Below, piece by piece: positions 34,382-41,782 of a stretch of 64,000 bases of DNA (the first letter of the stretch is position 1; every line of letters begins with the position of its first letter). This stretch comes from Paenibacillus sp. BJ-4. GTDB taxonomy: Bacteria; Bacillota; Bacilli; Paenibacillales; Paenibacillaceae. Both the position numbers and the translations under genes were made by a program. Under the pieces are notes generated by a model. The model saw nothing but the letters and a program-made list of their open reading frames with translations, had not been told where the DNA came from and did not search any database. The stretch lies in NCBI RefSeq assembly GCF_020404765.1, contig NZ_JAIVEM010000149.1, forward strand, positions 62,315 to 126,314, in the 5' to 3' direction.

Positions 34382-35047
34382 TTGGATTGGTCGGCTTTCC
34401 TGCCTCCAGTTATCGTATCCGTTAAAGTAGCACTCGTCGCCAGCATTTTTGTCTTTCTGTTAGCTACCGTTGTGGCTCGGATGATGGCAAATTGCAAGTT
34501 GCGGAGGGGAATTAGCGTGATCGAGACGGTTTTACTTCTTCCGCTTGTTTTGCCTCCCACAGTGGTCGGCTTTATTTTGCTCATTGTGCTGGGGAGGAAA
34601 AGCTGGATCGGTATAGCCTTTGAAAGTTTTTTTCAGCAGACGATCGTGTTTACATGGGGAGCAGCGGTAGTGGCTGCCGTGATCGTTGCCTTTCCATTGG
34701 CTTATCGGATGATCAAAGCAGGCTTTGAAGCCGTAGATCCCGAGGTAGAGCAGATTGCACGTGTGCAAGGTGCCAACGAATGGCAAGTGTTTCGTTACAT
34801 TACGATGCCGCTGACTTACCGCCCGCTCATCTCAGGATACATTCTCGGCTTTGCTCGAGGGTTAGGGGAATTTGGAGCTACATTGATGCTTGCGGGGAAT
34901 ATTCCTGGACAAACACAAACCTTGCCCACGGCCATCTACACCGCGTCGGAGGCTGGGAATATGACACTGTCCTGGAGCTGGGTAGCCGTCATCATTCTAT
35001 TCTCTTTTATTATGCTTATGCTTTCGAATCGACTGGTAAAGGATTAG
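34382..35047 (+). CDS. modB: Molybdate ABC transporter permease ModB
   Basis: 221 residues with about five or six membrane helices. PLVLPPTVVGFILL near the start and the EAA-loop region PEVEQIARVQGANEWQVFRYITMPL with GLGEFGATLMLAGNIPG are characteristic of ModB. The start is TTG preceded by AAGGAGGGGGTCCCG. No ModC ATPase gene follows; transcription ends at a terminator 20 bp downstream, so the ATPase must be supplied from elsewhere. Confidence 0.92.
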   Translation: MDWSAFLPPVIVSVKVALVASIFVFLLATVVARMMANCKLRRGISVIETVLLLPLVLPPTVVGFILLIVLGRKSWIGIAFESFFQQTIVFTWGAAVVAAVIVAFPLAYRMIKAGFEAVDPEVEQIARVQGANEWQVFRYITMPLTYRPLISGYILGFARGLGEFGATLMLAGNIPGQTQTLPTAIYTASEAGNMTLSWSWVAVIILFSFIMLMLSNRLVKD

Positions 35048-35067
35048 TCTGTTTGGAGTAAGAACAT

Positions 35068-35105
35068 TCGCAGTCTGTCGATGGGACAGGCTGTGTTTTA
35101 TTTGT
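35068..35105 (+). terminator. Terminator of the moaA-modB operon
   Basis: GCAG-T-CTGTC and GGACAG-G-CTGT pair around GATG and are followed by GTTTTATTTG. Confidence 0.75.
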
Positions 35106-35294
35106 CTTAAGAAAATAAAGTCTTAGACTTCATTCGCTCTCGCTCCACTTTCGACAAAGATCATTCGAACAGCGGGGTCGTATGCCATAAATAAAATACA
35201 AGCGTTCTAAAGAAATCATGTGTTACCCCGCTATGACGCCTGGTATCAAAGAGTGATTGATACACGGCTCGCTCCTTTTCTACAGCAAATCTGG
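35106..35294. other. Intergenic stretch with an inverted repeat
   Basis: No gene is seen. AGCGGGGT (35171-35178) and ACCCCGCT (35225-35232) form an inverted repeat about 45 bp apart; its role is unknown. Confidence 0.35.
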
Positions 35295-35326
35295 TTGGAC
35301 TAGCCTCAATGAATTTATGGTATAAT
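35295..35326 (+). promoter_or_regulatory. Putative promoter of the beta-helix gene
   Basis: A consensus TATAAT at 35321-35326 is preceded by an extended ATGG, with TTGGAC at 35295-35300. The 20-bp spacing is long, so the extended -10 may matter most. Confidence 0.45.
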
Positions 35327-35358
35327 TTACAAGGCCAAACAAGGGGAGGTATGGAATC

Positions 35359-36894
35359 ATGAAGAAATTGGGGAGAATTTTGTTGGTAGGTTTAGCCATG
35401 GTTTTGGGGCTTGGTCTGGCGGCCGTAAATGTGCAGCCCCGGGCCGCCTCCGCGGCCGGTACAGAATATTATGTGGCCACGAGCGGCAGCGACTCCAACG
35501 CCGGAACGACCGACGCGCCGTGGAAGACACTGCAGCATGCGGCTGACGTGGCTCCCGCGGGAAGCACGGTCTACGTCCGGGGCGGCGTGTACAATCAGAA
35601 ACTGAAGATCGCCCGCTCCGGCTCTGCTTCGCAGGGTCCCATTGTGTTCACCAACTATGGGACGGAGACCGCCATCATTGACGGTACCGGACTTTCGGTC
35701 AGCGGGACTGAAGGGCTGATCGAACTGGCCGATGTCAATTACGTTATCGTTCAGGGGTTTGAAATCCGCAATTTCACCACTGCTTCCAAGAACGCGGTGC
35801 CTGTAGGTATTTATGTCCACGGTTCGGGCGGCTTCATTAATCTGTCCAACAACAAAATCCACGACATCAAAAATACGGTCACTCCGACCGACAAAGATCG
35901 GCTGGGCCGAGACGCCCACGGTATCGCTGTTTATGGCACGAAAGCTCCGGCTTCGCTTCACGACCTTACGATCAGCGGCAATGAGCTGTACAATCTCGTG
36001 CTGGGCTCCAGTGAATCGCTCGTTTTAAACGGCAACGTGGACGGCTTCGCGGTGACCGACAACCTCATTCACGATAACGACAACATCGGAATCGATCTGA
36101 TCGGCTTTGAGGGAACCGCGCCGAACACCGCTTACGATCAGGCGCGGAACGGGTTAGTGAAGGGCAACCGGGTGTACAATAATTCTGTTCGAAATAACCC
36201 ATCTTACAAGAAAGACGACAACTCGGCCGGCGGCATCTATGTGGATGGCGGCAAGGACAGTATTATCGAGCAGAACTACAGCTACAACAACGACATCGGC
36301 ATCGAAATTGCCTCCGAGCATGCCGGCAAAGCCACCAGCAATATTACGGTCCGCAGCAACGTGATATATAACAACCGGCTGACCGGCATCGCCATGGGCG
36401 GTTACAATGAGGAGCGCGGCTCAACGGTAAACTGCAAGATCGTGAACAATACGCTGTTCAAGAACGATACATTTGACGACGGAAGCGGCCAGCTTTTGGT
36501 TCAGTACGATACGCGAAACAACGTGATCAAGAACAATATTTTCGTGGCCAGCTCCACGGATGTGTTGATCTCCAATGAATACACCAAAAATTCCGGCAAT
36601 GTTGTGGATTATAATTTATATTTTGCACCCGGCGGCAGCTCGGAAGCTAATTGGAAATGGAAAAATAAGGAATATACGGGTTTCTCCGCTTATAAAAAGG
36701 GAACCGGCAACGATGCACATTCTTTGTTCATCGACCCCAAATTTGTGAATGCTGCGGGAGACGATTTCCATCTTCAATCTTCGTCACAGGCAATTGATGC
36801 CGGTGACACGGACCGTGCCATCATCGGAACGCTGGATATTGACGAGAAGCCTAGAGTACAGGGAGCCGCTGTGAACATAGGCGCCTACGAATAA
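35359..36894 (+). CDS. Secreted right-handed beta-helix protein, possible polysaccharide lyase
   Basis: 511 residues. A signal peptide (1-33, ending ASAAG) leads to the segment EYYVATSGSDSNAGTTDAPW, then AGSTVYVRGGVY. This opening is common to DUF1565/parallel beta-helix enzymes such as chondroitinase-B-like and pectate-lyase-like proteins. Repeated coils with N-N-x-I-x-N patterns (GNELYNL, DNLIHDNDNIGIDL, GNRVYNN, SNVIYNNRLTGIAM) follow. It is probably a cell-wall or plant polysaccharide depolymerase, but catalytic residues cannot be assigned. Its codons are visibly richer in G+C than those of its neighbours, suggesting a different origin. GGGGAGGTATGGAATC precedes the ATG. Confidence 0.85.
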   Translation: MKKLGRILLVGLAMVLGLGLAAVNVQPRAASAAGTEYYVATSGSDSNAGTTDAPWKTLQHAADVAPAGSTVYVRGGVYNQKLKIARSGSASQGPIVFTNYGTETAIIDGTGLSVSGTEGLIELADVNYVIVQGFEIRNFTTASKNAVPVGIYVHGSGGFINLSNNKIHDIKNTVTPTDKDRLGRDAHGIAVYGTKAPASLHDLTISGNELYNLVLGSSESLVLNGNVDGFAVTDNLIHDNDNIGIDLIGFEGTAPNTAYDQARNGLVKGNRVYNNSVRNNPSYKKDDNSAGGIYVDGGKDSIIEQNYSYNNDIGIEIASEHAGKATSNITVRSNVIYNNRLTGIAMGGYNEERGSTVNCKIVNNTLFKNDTFDDGSGQLLVQYDTRNNVIKNNIFVASSTDVLISNEYTKNSGNVVDYNLYFAPGGSSEANWKWKNKEYTGFSAYKKGTGNDAHSLFIDPKFVNAAGDDFHLQSSSQAIDAGDTDRAIIGTLDIDEKPRVQGAAVNIGAYE

Positions 36895-36910
36895 GCCTCA
36901 TATTCAATGA

Positions 36911-36950
36911 AAAACAGTGCGTACCGACGCTATGCGGTGCGCACTGTTTG
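36911..36950 (+). terminator. Terminator after the beta-helix gene
   Basis: AAACAGTGCGTACCG and CGGTGCGCACTGTTT pair around ACGCTATG; the following T-run is weak (GTATGTTTC). Confidence 0.7.
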
Positions 36951-36958
36951 TATGTTTC

Positions 36959-37084
36959 TTACAATGTTCCTTGCATAGTATCAAAAAACACCGGATCACG
37001 TGCCGTGATATTCTTACTGGAGTAGTCTGACTTTTGCTGGAACATAAGTGTGCTCAGATTCGTCTTTTCCCCTTTGAGCAAGTT
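36959..37084 (-). pseudogene. Possible C-terminal remnant of an unidentified gene
   Basis: The reverse strand reads 41 codons, starting NLLKGEKTNLSTLMFQQKSD and ending VFFDTMQGTL, between two stop codons. The composition looks protein-like, but there is no start with a ribosome site. I do not recognise the family. It may be chance. Confidence 0.25.
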
Positions 37085-37178
37085 TTAAATAATCAAACTC
37101 CCTCGATATGATGAGTGGAATCGGTTATGATGGAAATAGTAACAGGGATTTTAGTAGATTTTAGGAGAGCGGTGCGAT

Positions 37179-37526
37179 ATGAGGAAGGAAACGGGTTTTA
37201 ACGAAATTATTCGAAAAGTGCGAAAGGAGCTATTCGGAAAAGGCCCAGAACGCATACATACGACCTTTGTAGATAATATGGCCGTCACGATGCTGTACGG
37301 TAATTTAACTCCATCCGAAAAGTTTCTGGCGCAAGAAGCTTCCGGAAAAGAGATGGTACATGCAGCCCGAACCAAAATGGTTCAAAAAATCTATCCCGTA
37401 CAGTTCAATAAAGAACTGGAGGATTATATGGATTCCCGGCTGCTGCATCTCTTTTCAGATATTAAAGTGGAAGAAGATATAGCTATCTCCGTTTTTGTGT
37501 TTGAGGACAATATAACAGCGAAATAG
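37179..37526 (+). CDS. DUF2294 family protein
   Basis: 115 residues. The conserved features are GKGPERIHTTFVDNMAVTMLYG, LTPSEKFLA, and the C-terminal FVFEDN. Members are short cytoplasmic proteins, often described as sodium/proton-related by neighbourhood, with no proven function. AGGAGAGCGGTGCGAT lies upstream of the ATG. The gene is convergent with the DUF4395 gene, 21 bp away. Confidence 0.8.
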   Translation: MRKETGFNEIIRKVRKELFGKGPERIHTTFVDNMAVTMLYGNLTPSEKFLAQEASGKEMVHAARTKMVQKIYPVQFNKELEDYMDSRLLHLFSDIKVEEDIAISVFVFEDNITAK

Positions 37527-37547
37527 AGTGAAGATGAGCAGGGCTTT

Positions 37548-37976
37548 TTATACGTGATTTCTTCTTCGATATTGATATTGAGACCACTGGTAGAGGATAA
37601 AGCATCCGATACAAAAACCAAGAATCGCTACTGTTGCTGCTACCAGCACCATCGCAGAGAACACATAAGCGACAATACTCCATTGGAACGTAAATCCTAC
37701 CAAAGCCATCAACAGGAAAAAGACGGCCAGGAGTTGATTAAATCTTTGCTGTCCCCGGTCTTCTTGTATATACGAGGAAGGGCTTCTCTTTAAAAATAGC
37801 TTTGCTATCCGCATCACCGGATTGAAGTTAAAAAGTACGCCGAGCAACCCCGCTACAAGCGGAATAGCCAGTACCCAGTATACTCCTGTAGTCCAGGTGA
37901 AAACGACAGACAGCACAATCACCCACTGGTTAGCCCTGACTAGCGGACGTGGAATCGAGGCTGCAGCTTGACTCAT
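37548..37976 (-). CDS. DUF4395 membrane protein
   Basis: 142 residues starting MSQAAASIPRPLVRANQW, with four predicted membrane helices. The DUF4395 pattern is clear: LGVLFNFNPVMRIAKLFL, a cytosolic PSSYIQEDRGQQRFNQ, and the end GFCIGCFILYQW with the conserved Cys pair. The Cys-rich end and the frequent pairing of the family with thioredoxin-like proteins hint at a redox or sulfur role, but none is proven. AAAGGATGAT precedes ATG 37976. Confidence 0.83.
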   Translation of the reverse strand: MSQAAASIPRPLVRANQWVIVLSVVFTWTTGVYWVLAIPLVAGLLGVLFNFNPVMRIAKLFLKRSPSSYIQEDRGQQRFNQLLAVFFLLMALVGFTFQWSIVAYVFSAMVLVAATVAILGFCIGCFILYQWSQYQYRRRNHV

Positions 37977-38124
37977 ATATATCATCCTTTTCACATCGGA
38001 ATAAAATCAATAGTTGAGCTTATTATAGCCTAACCTATGAGGAATAGATACATGTGTATTGAAGAAACCAAATATAGCTTATTCTATAAATAAATCACGA
38101 ATAGGAAAGGAACCTACATTGATT

Positions 38125-38862
38125 ATGAAAAAAGATGATTTTGGGAATAGAATGAAAGGTTACGAGAATGTCTATAGATTAAGTCTGCCACGCCGTCTAC
38201 CCGTAATTATCAGGATCGATGGGGCTCATTTTCATACCTTTACACGTGGAATGAAAAAACCTTTTGATGAAAATCTAATTTTGGCATTATGGGAGACATG
38301 TAAATATCTGGCACGAAACATTATGGGATGTAAACTGGTGTATCATCAGAGCGATGAAATCTCCCTGCTTCTTACGAATTATGATAAATTAACAACGCAG
38401 TCCTGGTTTGAAAATAATCTTCAAAAGATGGTGTCCATATCTGCCTCTCTCGCTACAGCCAAATTTAATGAGGAAATTCAAAAAGTTTACCCTGATAAGC
38501 CTTTAGCCACTTTTGATGCAAGAGCATGGGTTTTGCCCCACGATGAGGTTACGAACTACTTTCTATGGAGACAACAAGATGCTACTAAAAACAGTATTTC
38601 TATGGTAGCCCAAGCTCATTTCAGGCATTCGGAGCTTGAAGGATTAAACGGTAATCAGTTACAGGACAAGCTGTTTACGGAAAAAGGATTGAACTGGAAC
38701 GACCTTCCGGTCTGGCAAAAGCGGGGAATCTGTATTACTAAACAGCAATTTCACAAAGGTGAGGCCATAAGAAGTAAGTGGGATGTTGATCATAAGACGC
38801 CAGTTTTTTCGCAAAACAGAAATTATATTGATCAATATGTATACTTGGATAAGGATGTGTGA
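38125..38862 (+). CDS. Thg1-like 3'-5' nucleotidyltransferase (tRNA-His guanylyltransferase family)
   Basis: 245 residues. The opening DFGNRMKGYENVYR, the RIDGAHFHTFTRGMKKPFD motif with metal-binding Asp32, and HQSDEISLLL with Asp77 and Glu78 are the catalytic features of Thg1/TLP enzymes, which add nucleotides to RNA 5' ends in the reverse direction. In bacteria these proteins (TLPs) are held to repair truncated tRNA 5' ends. A TTG at 38119 with AAAGGA at seven bases is a strong alternative start. The kinase gene begins three bases after the stop, so the two are coupled. The region is AT-rich relative to its neighbours. Confidence 0.88.
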   Translation: MKKDDFGNRMKGYENVYRLSLPRRLPVIIRIDGAHFHTFTRGMKKPFDENLILALWETCKYLARNIMGCKLVYHQSDEISLLLTNYDKLTTQSWFENNLQKMVSISASLATAKFNEEIQKVYPDKPLATFDARAWVLPHDEVTNYFLWRQQDATKNSISMVAQAHFRHSELEGLNGNQLQDKLFTEKGLNWNDLPVWQKRGICITKQQFHKGEAIRSKWDVDHKTPVFSQNRNYIDQYVYLDKDV

Positions 38863-38865
38863 GAT

Positions 38866-39318
38866 TTGGAGTGTGTTATTTTTATAGGAATTCAGGCTTC
38901 GGGCAAGTCGATATTTTATAAAGAACAGTTTTTTAAAACACATATGCGGATAAATCTCGATATGCTTAAAACTCGGAATAGGGAAAACATTTACCTTCAA
39001 GCCTCTATCGAAACAATGCAGCCTTTTGTTGTAGACAATACGAATCCAACGGTCGTGGAACGGAAGAAATATATAGATGCTTGTAAGAATAAGGGATTTA
39101 AGATTATTGGCTACTATTTTGAACCCAATTTTGTAGAATCCATCAAGCGCAATGAGGAGCGCACAGGCAAAGAGTATATTCCTGAAATCGGTATTAAAAG
39201 CGTTATGAGTAAACTAGAGGCTCCGAGCTACGCAGAAGGGTTTGATGAACTCTATTGCGTGACTTCCAGTGAAGGAACGTTTCAGATCGAAAAGCAGCCA
39301 GAGAACTATACAATCTAG
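38866..39318 (+). CDS. P-loop kinase of polynucleotide-kinase type
   Basis: 150 residues. Walker A is GIQASGKS (8-15). RINLDMLKTR matches the Asp-containing substrate loop of T4 Pnkp-like 5'-kinases, VVDNTNPTVVERKKYI matches the Walker B/TN segment, and RNEERTG supplies the lid arginines. The protein probably phosphorylates the 5'-OH of RNA (or a nucleoside-like substrate). The start is TTG, with AAGGATG upstream in the end of the Thg1-like gene. Paired with a 3'-5' polymerase it would prepare cleaved RNA 5' ends for repair. Confidence 0.8.
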   Translation: MECVIFIGIQASGKSIFYKEQFFKTHMRINLDMLKTRNRENIYLQASIETMQPFVVDNTNPTVVERKKYIDACKNKGFKIIGYYFEPNFVESIKRNEERTGKEYIPEIGIKSVMSKLEAPSYAEGFDELYCVTSSEGTFQIEKQPENYTI

Positions 39319-39355
39319 GGAGAGTATCTATGAACATACCTGGGTCATTCATCAA

Positions 39356-40160
39356 ATGTTTTCCAGCTATGAAGACGTATTTGTTAGCGATCTTGAACAT
39401 TATCGGAAGCATTTTTTGCCGATTTGCTCGATTAATCTTCAATTTTTGTTCCCGGAGCAGAATGAGTGGTTGCATTTTGTTTCCGTAAAAATAAATTCAC
39501 GAGGGCAGTGTAGGTGAGGATACCCAGGCGTTTCACACTCCATTTACCAAGGAAGATATGCTGGGATTCGATGTAATTGATGGTAAATACAAATTTGAAG
39601 CGGACTGGAATTACTTTAGACTTCACCAGAAAGAGCAATTGAAAACCACCTATGAAACGCTGAAATCAAACGGAGATAAAGCACGTCTACGCATGAAAAG
39701 AGAAGTCATGTCACTAGATGAACTGGAGCATGTGTACATAGCCAACGGGCAAGACTATCAAGCTCGCAAAGCGTTTTTCCAGAAAAACAATCAAATCTAT
39801 CCATATTCCTCCTTTGGGAATGCCAAAGAATCTGTAGATGAACTCACCCGTGATTTTGAGGAAAAGCAGTCCAATGGTTGGGGGCTGAGTTTCCCAGAGG
39901 TCAACGGCATTTTGGATGATATCGCATTTCAGTCTGATGAGGCTCAAAGCTATACAAAGGAATATGATGAATCGATCGAAGAGATGCTCCGGTTCGAGCA
40001 AACCAATTTGCTCCATGTGCCCAAACGTTCCAATGGTGATACATTTACCTATATCGGTTCCTTCACCGGATATTATTTTCAAGCGTTTGGGGCGGACACC
40101 GTCTATTTATTCTATGATAGAGAATTAAGTAAAGCGGTAATTTGCTTCGAATATTCATAA
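39356..40160 (+). pseudogene. Frameshifted third gene of the Thg1/kinase cassette, unknown family
   Basis: Two overlapping frames together make one plausible protein. The first (in frame with 39356) runs from MFSSYEDVFVSDLEHYRK to HFVSVKINSRG and stops at 39515; the second (in frame with 39558) reads EGSVGEDTQAFHTPFTKEDM and continues for about 215 residues to FEYS at 40160. The crossing is near 39490-39503, after an A-rich run (AAAAATAAATT). The protein is acidic, with helical stretches and an aromatic C-terminal part (SFTGYYFQAFGADTVYLFYD). I do not recognise it. It may be a true pseudogene or a sequencing error. The 5' end is unclear and overlaps the kinase gene region. Confidence 0.55.
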
Positions 40161-40169
40161 GTGCATAGA

Positions 40170-40198
40170 AAAAAACTCCCTTTCTAGGGAGTTTTAAA
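40170..40198. terminator. Bidirectional terminator
   Basis: AAAACTCCCT and AGGGAGTTTT pair around TTCT, with A-rich and T-rich flanks on both sides, between convergent genes. Confidence 0.8.
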
Positions 40199-40200
40199 AC

Positions 40201-40689
40201 TTATTTTTTATTCAAAGTCACATCATGCTCTTTGGCAAGTGTGTTGACTTGTTCATTAAAATCTCTGAGTAGCTTTCTACCCTCAGTGAGCTTAGTGTTA
40301 CCTTCACTGACTAAGCCCATATCCTGTTTTTCCAACGCATCGAGCATCATAATGAGAGCATCTTTTTGAGTATTAACGGCCTTGATGTAAGTTTCGTGGA
40401 CGGCTCTTACCTCAGGCGTTTCCGTCTTTACAGCTTCTACTTTATCAACATATTTGGTGTATTCAGGGATAATATCATCTTTTAAAGTATTATATAGTGT
40501 TACGTCATCAGTGTAGTTATTTCCGGTCGCAGCTGTATACTTATCAGTTACTGTTTTTTCCTCTTGTGCCAATGGAAGCATTCCATCATTCACATAGGTG
40601 ATTAAATCTTTTTTTACCGGATCGGTAGAGCAGGCTGCCAAAATGGAAAAGCAAAATAAAACTAACATTAATACGCTGAATTTTTTCAT
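40201..40689 (-). CDS. Small lipoprotein of unknown function
   Basis: 162 residues with lipobox ILAAC (Cys20). The mature part is almost entirely alpha-helical and charged (KKDLITYVNDGMLPLAQEEK ..., DKVEAVKTETPEVRAVHETY ...), suggesting a helical bundle on the cell surface. No known motif is seen. AAAAAGGGGAATACAG lies upstream of ATG 40689. It stands alone between a terminator and a decayed region. Confidence 0.75.
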   Translation of the reverse strand: MKKFSVLMLVLFCFSILAACSTDPVKKDLITYVNDGMLPLAQEEKTVTDKYTAATGNNYTDDVTLYNTLKDDIIPEYTKYVDKVEAVKTETPEVRAVHETYIKAVNTQKDALIMMLDALEKQDMGLVSEGNTKLTEGRKLLRDFNEQVNTLAKEHDVTLNKK

Positions 40690-40904
40690 CTGTATTCCCC
40701 TTTTTATGTATGTAATAGGTAATTCGATGTGCATTGTAGCCAAAAAGAACTATCCATATTATTTTATTATACCGTATAAATAAGAGAATGGTAGGGTTTT
40801 TATGGTAAAATAGTGTCGAAAATAAGTTGATTGACCTACTCTTCAATAATAGATGATCAATAGGGAAGTGGATTTGGTGCGAATCCCAAGCGCACATAGA
40901 TATC

Positions 40905-41207
40905 CCGGGGCCTTCGCATCTCGAAAATTGTCGAGAAGTATTGAAATGGTTACTTATCTGTAAAGTCAATAGTTGATTTAGACTTATTGGGTATGGACTG
41001 GCAGCAGCTTTTAATGCACCCATTGCAGGGGCTATTTTTACGTTGGAGGAAGTTCATTTGAACTTTTCGCCTTTAATCATGACTGCATCACTTGCGTCAT
41101 CATTGGTGGCTGATTTTGTATCCAAGGATTTTTTTGGAATTAGTCCGGTTTTTCACTTCACTAATAGCGGGCCTATCCCGTTGAAACAATACGTTCATTT
41201 GATCATT
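40905..41207 (+). pseudogene. Fragment of a ClC-family chloride channel/antiporter
   Basis: Frame reading from 40983 gives LIGYGLAAAFNAPIAGAIF followed by TLEEVHLNFSPLIMTASLAS, SLVADFVSKDFFGISPVF and GPIPLKQYVHLI. GLAAAFNAPxAGxxFxLEE is a signature of ClC proteins. An upstream piece ASRKLSRSIE near 40915 fits the segment before this motif, but stops interrupt it (TGA at 40974). The rest of the channel is missing on both sides. At about 41200-41208 the similarity stops abruptly and a different gene fragment begins. Confidence 0.7.
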
Positions 41208-41511
41208 TGTCGTTAAAACAACGGATGGTCAACTGGTTCCCAATGCTCCTGTCACGGTCGTTTGGCTGGATAAGAACTGGAGTGAGGGCAACAGTAGTCG
41301 TACCAGAACAGCTTCTAGGTATACGAACAATAACGGGGCATTCAGTGTGACTCTTTCCCTCCCACAATCGACAGGGAAAAACGTGGATTATATAAGTGAA
41401 ATTGGCTCTACACATTATTATGATCTTACAGGAGTAGCGGCTCAGGTCGATGGAACCTCGATTAGTACAACGGATATTGTGTATCTTTTTACTTATAGCT
41501 TGAGAAATTAA
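41208..41511 (+). pseudogene. C-terminal fragment of a paralogue of the secreted protein at 41783-43252
   Basis: From GTC at 41209 the frame reads VVKTTDGQLVPNAPVTVVWL then NGAFSVTLSLPQSTG, HYYDLTGVAAQVDGTSISTT and DIVYLFTYSLRN, ending at TAA 41509-41511. The intact downstream protein ends VVKTTDGYPVANAPVDVTWL, NGAFSVTLSLPSSTG, HYYDLSGVAAQVSGTSIIDT, DIVYHFAYSIYGG. Only this last domain of about 100 residues remains, without signal or start. It is a remnant of a duplication. Confidence 0.8.
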
Positions 41512-41539
41512 CACATTATTTTAATGTAGCGTAATTCAT

Positions 41540-41610
41540 GAAAGAGTCGCCTTTTAGAATGGCTTGCGGATGCTATCCATTTCTTAAAAGGCGACTCTTC
41601 ATTTTTTTTC
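41540..41610 (+). terminator. Long hairpin terminator
   Basis: AAAGAGTCGCCTTTTAGAATGG pairs with its near complement (stem ending GGCGACTCTT at 41599), followed by CATTTTTTTT. It ends the remnant paralogue region. Confidence 0.85.
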
Positions 41611-41782
41611 ATCAATGCTATGCAAATGGCACTGTTATCATAGATTACAAATAAAAATATTTGGCACAGTATATTCCATTAGAACCAAAAATGCTTTATG
41701 ATAGAGCCATACAGCCTAGAAACGCCCTGGTTTATCCGGGGAATAGCGGGAATTCCTAAACCATTTGAGAGGGGATTTCAGT

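Noticed and set aside
39331-39488. Rightward 52-codon ORF starting MNIPGSFIKCFPAMK
   Set aside because: Lies in a different frame within the third cassette gene; the overlapping frame has better protein-like composition.
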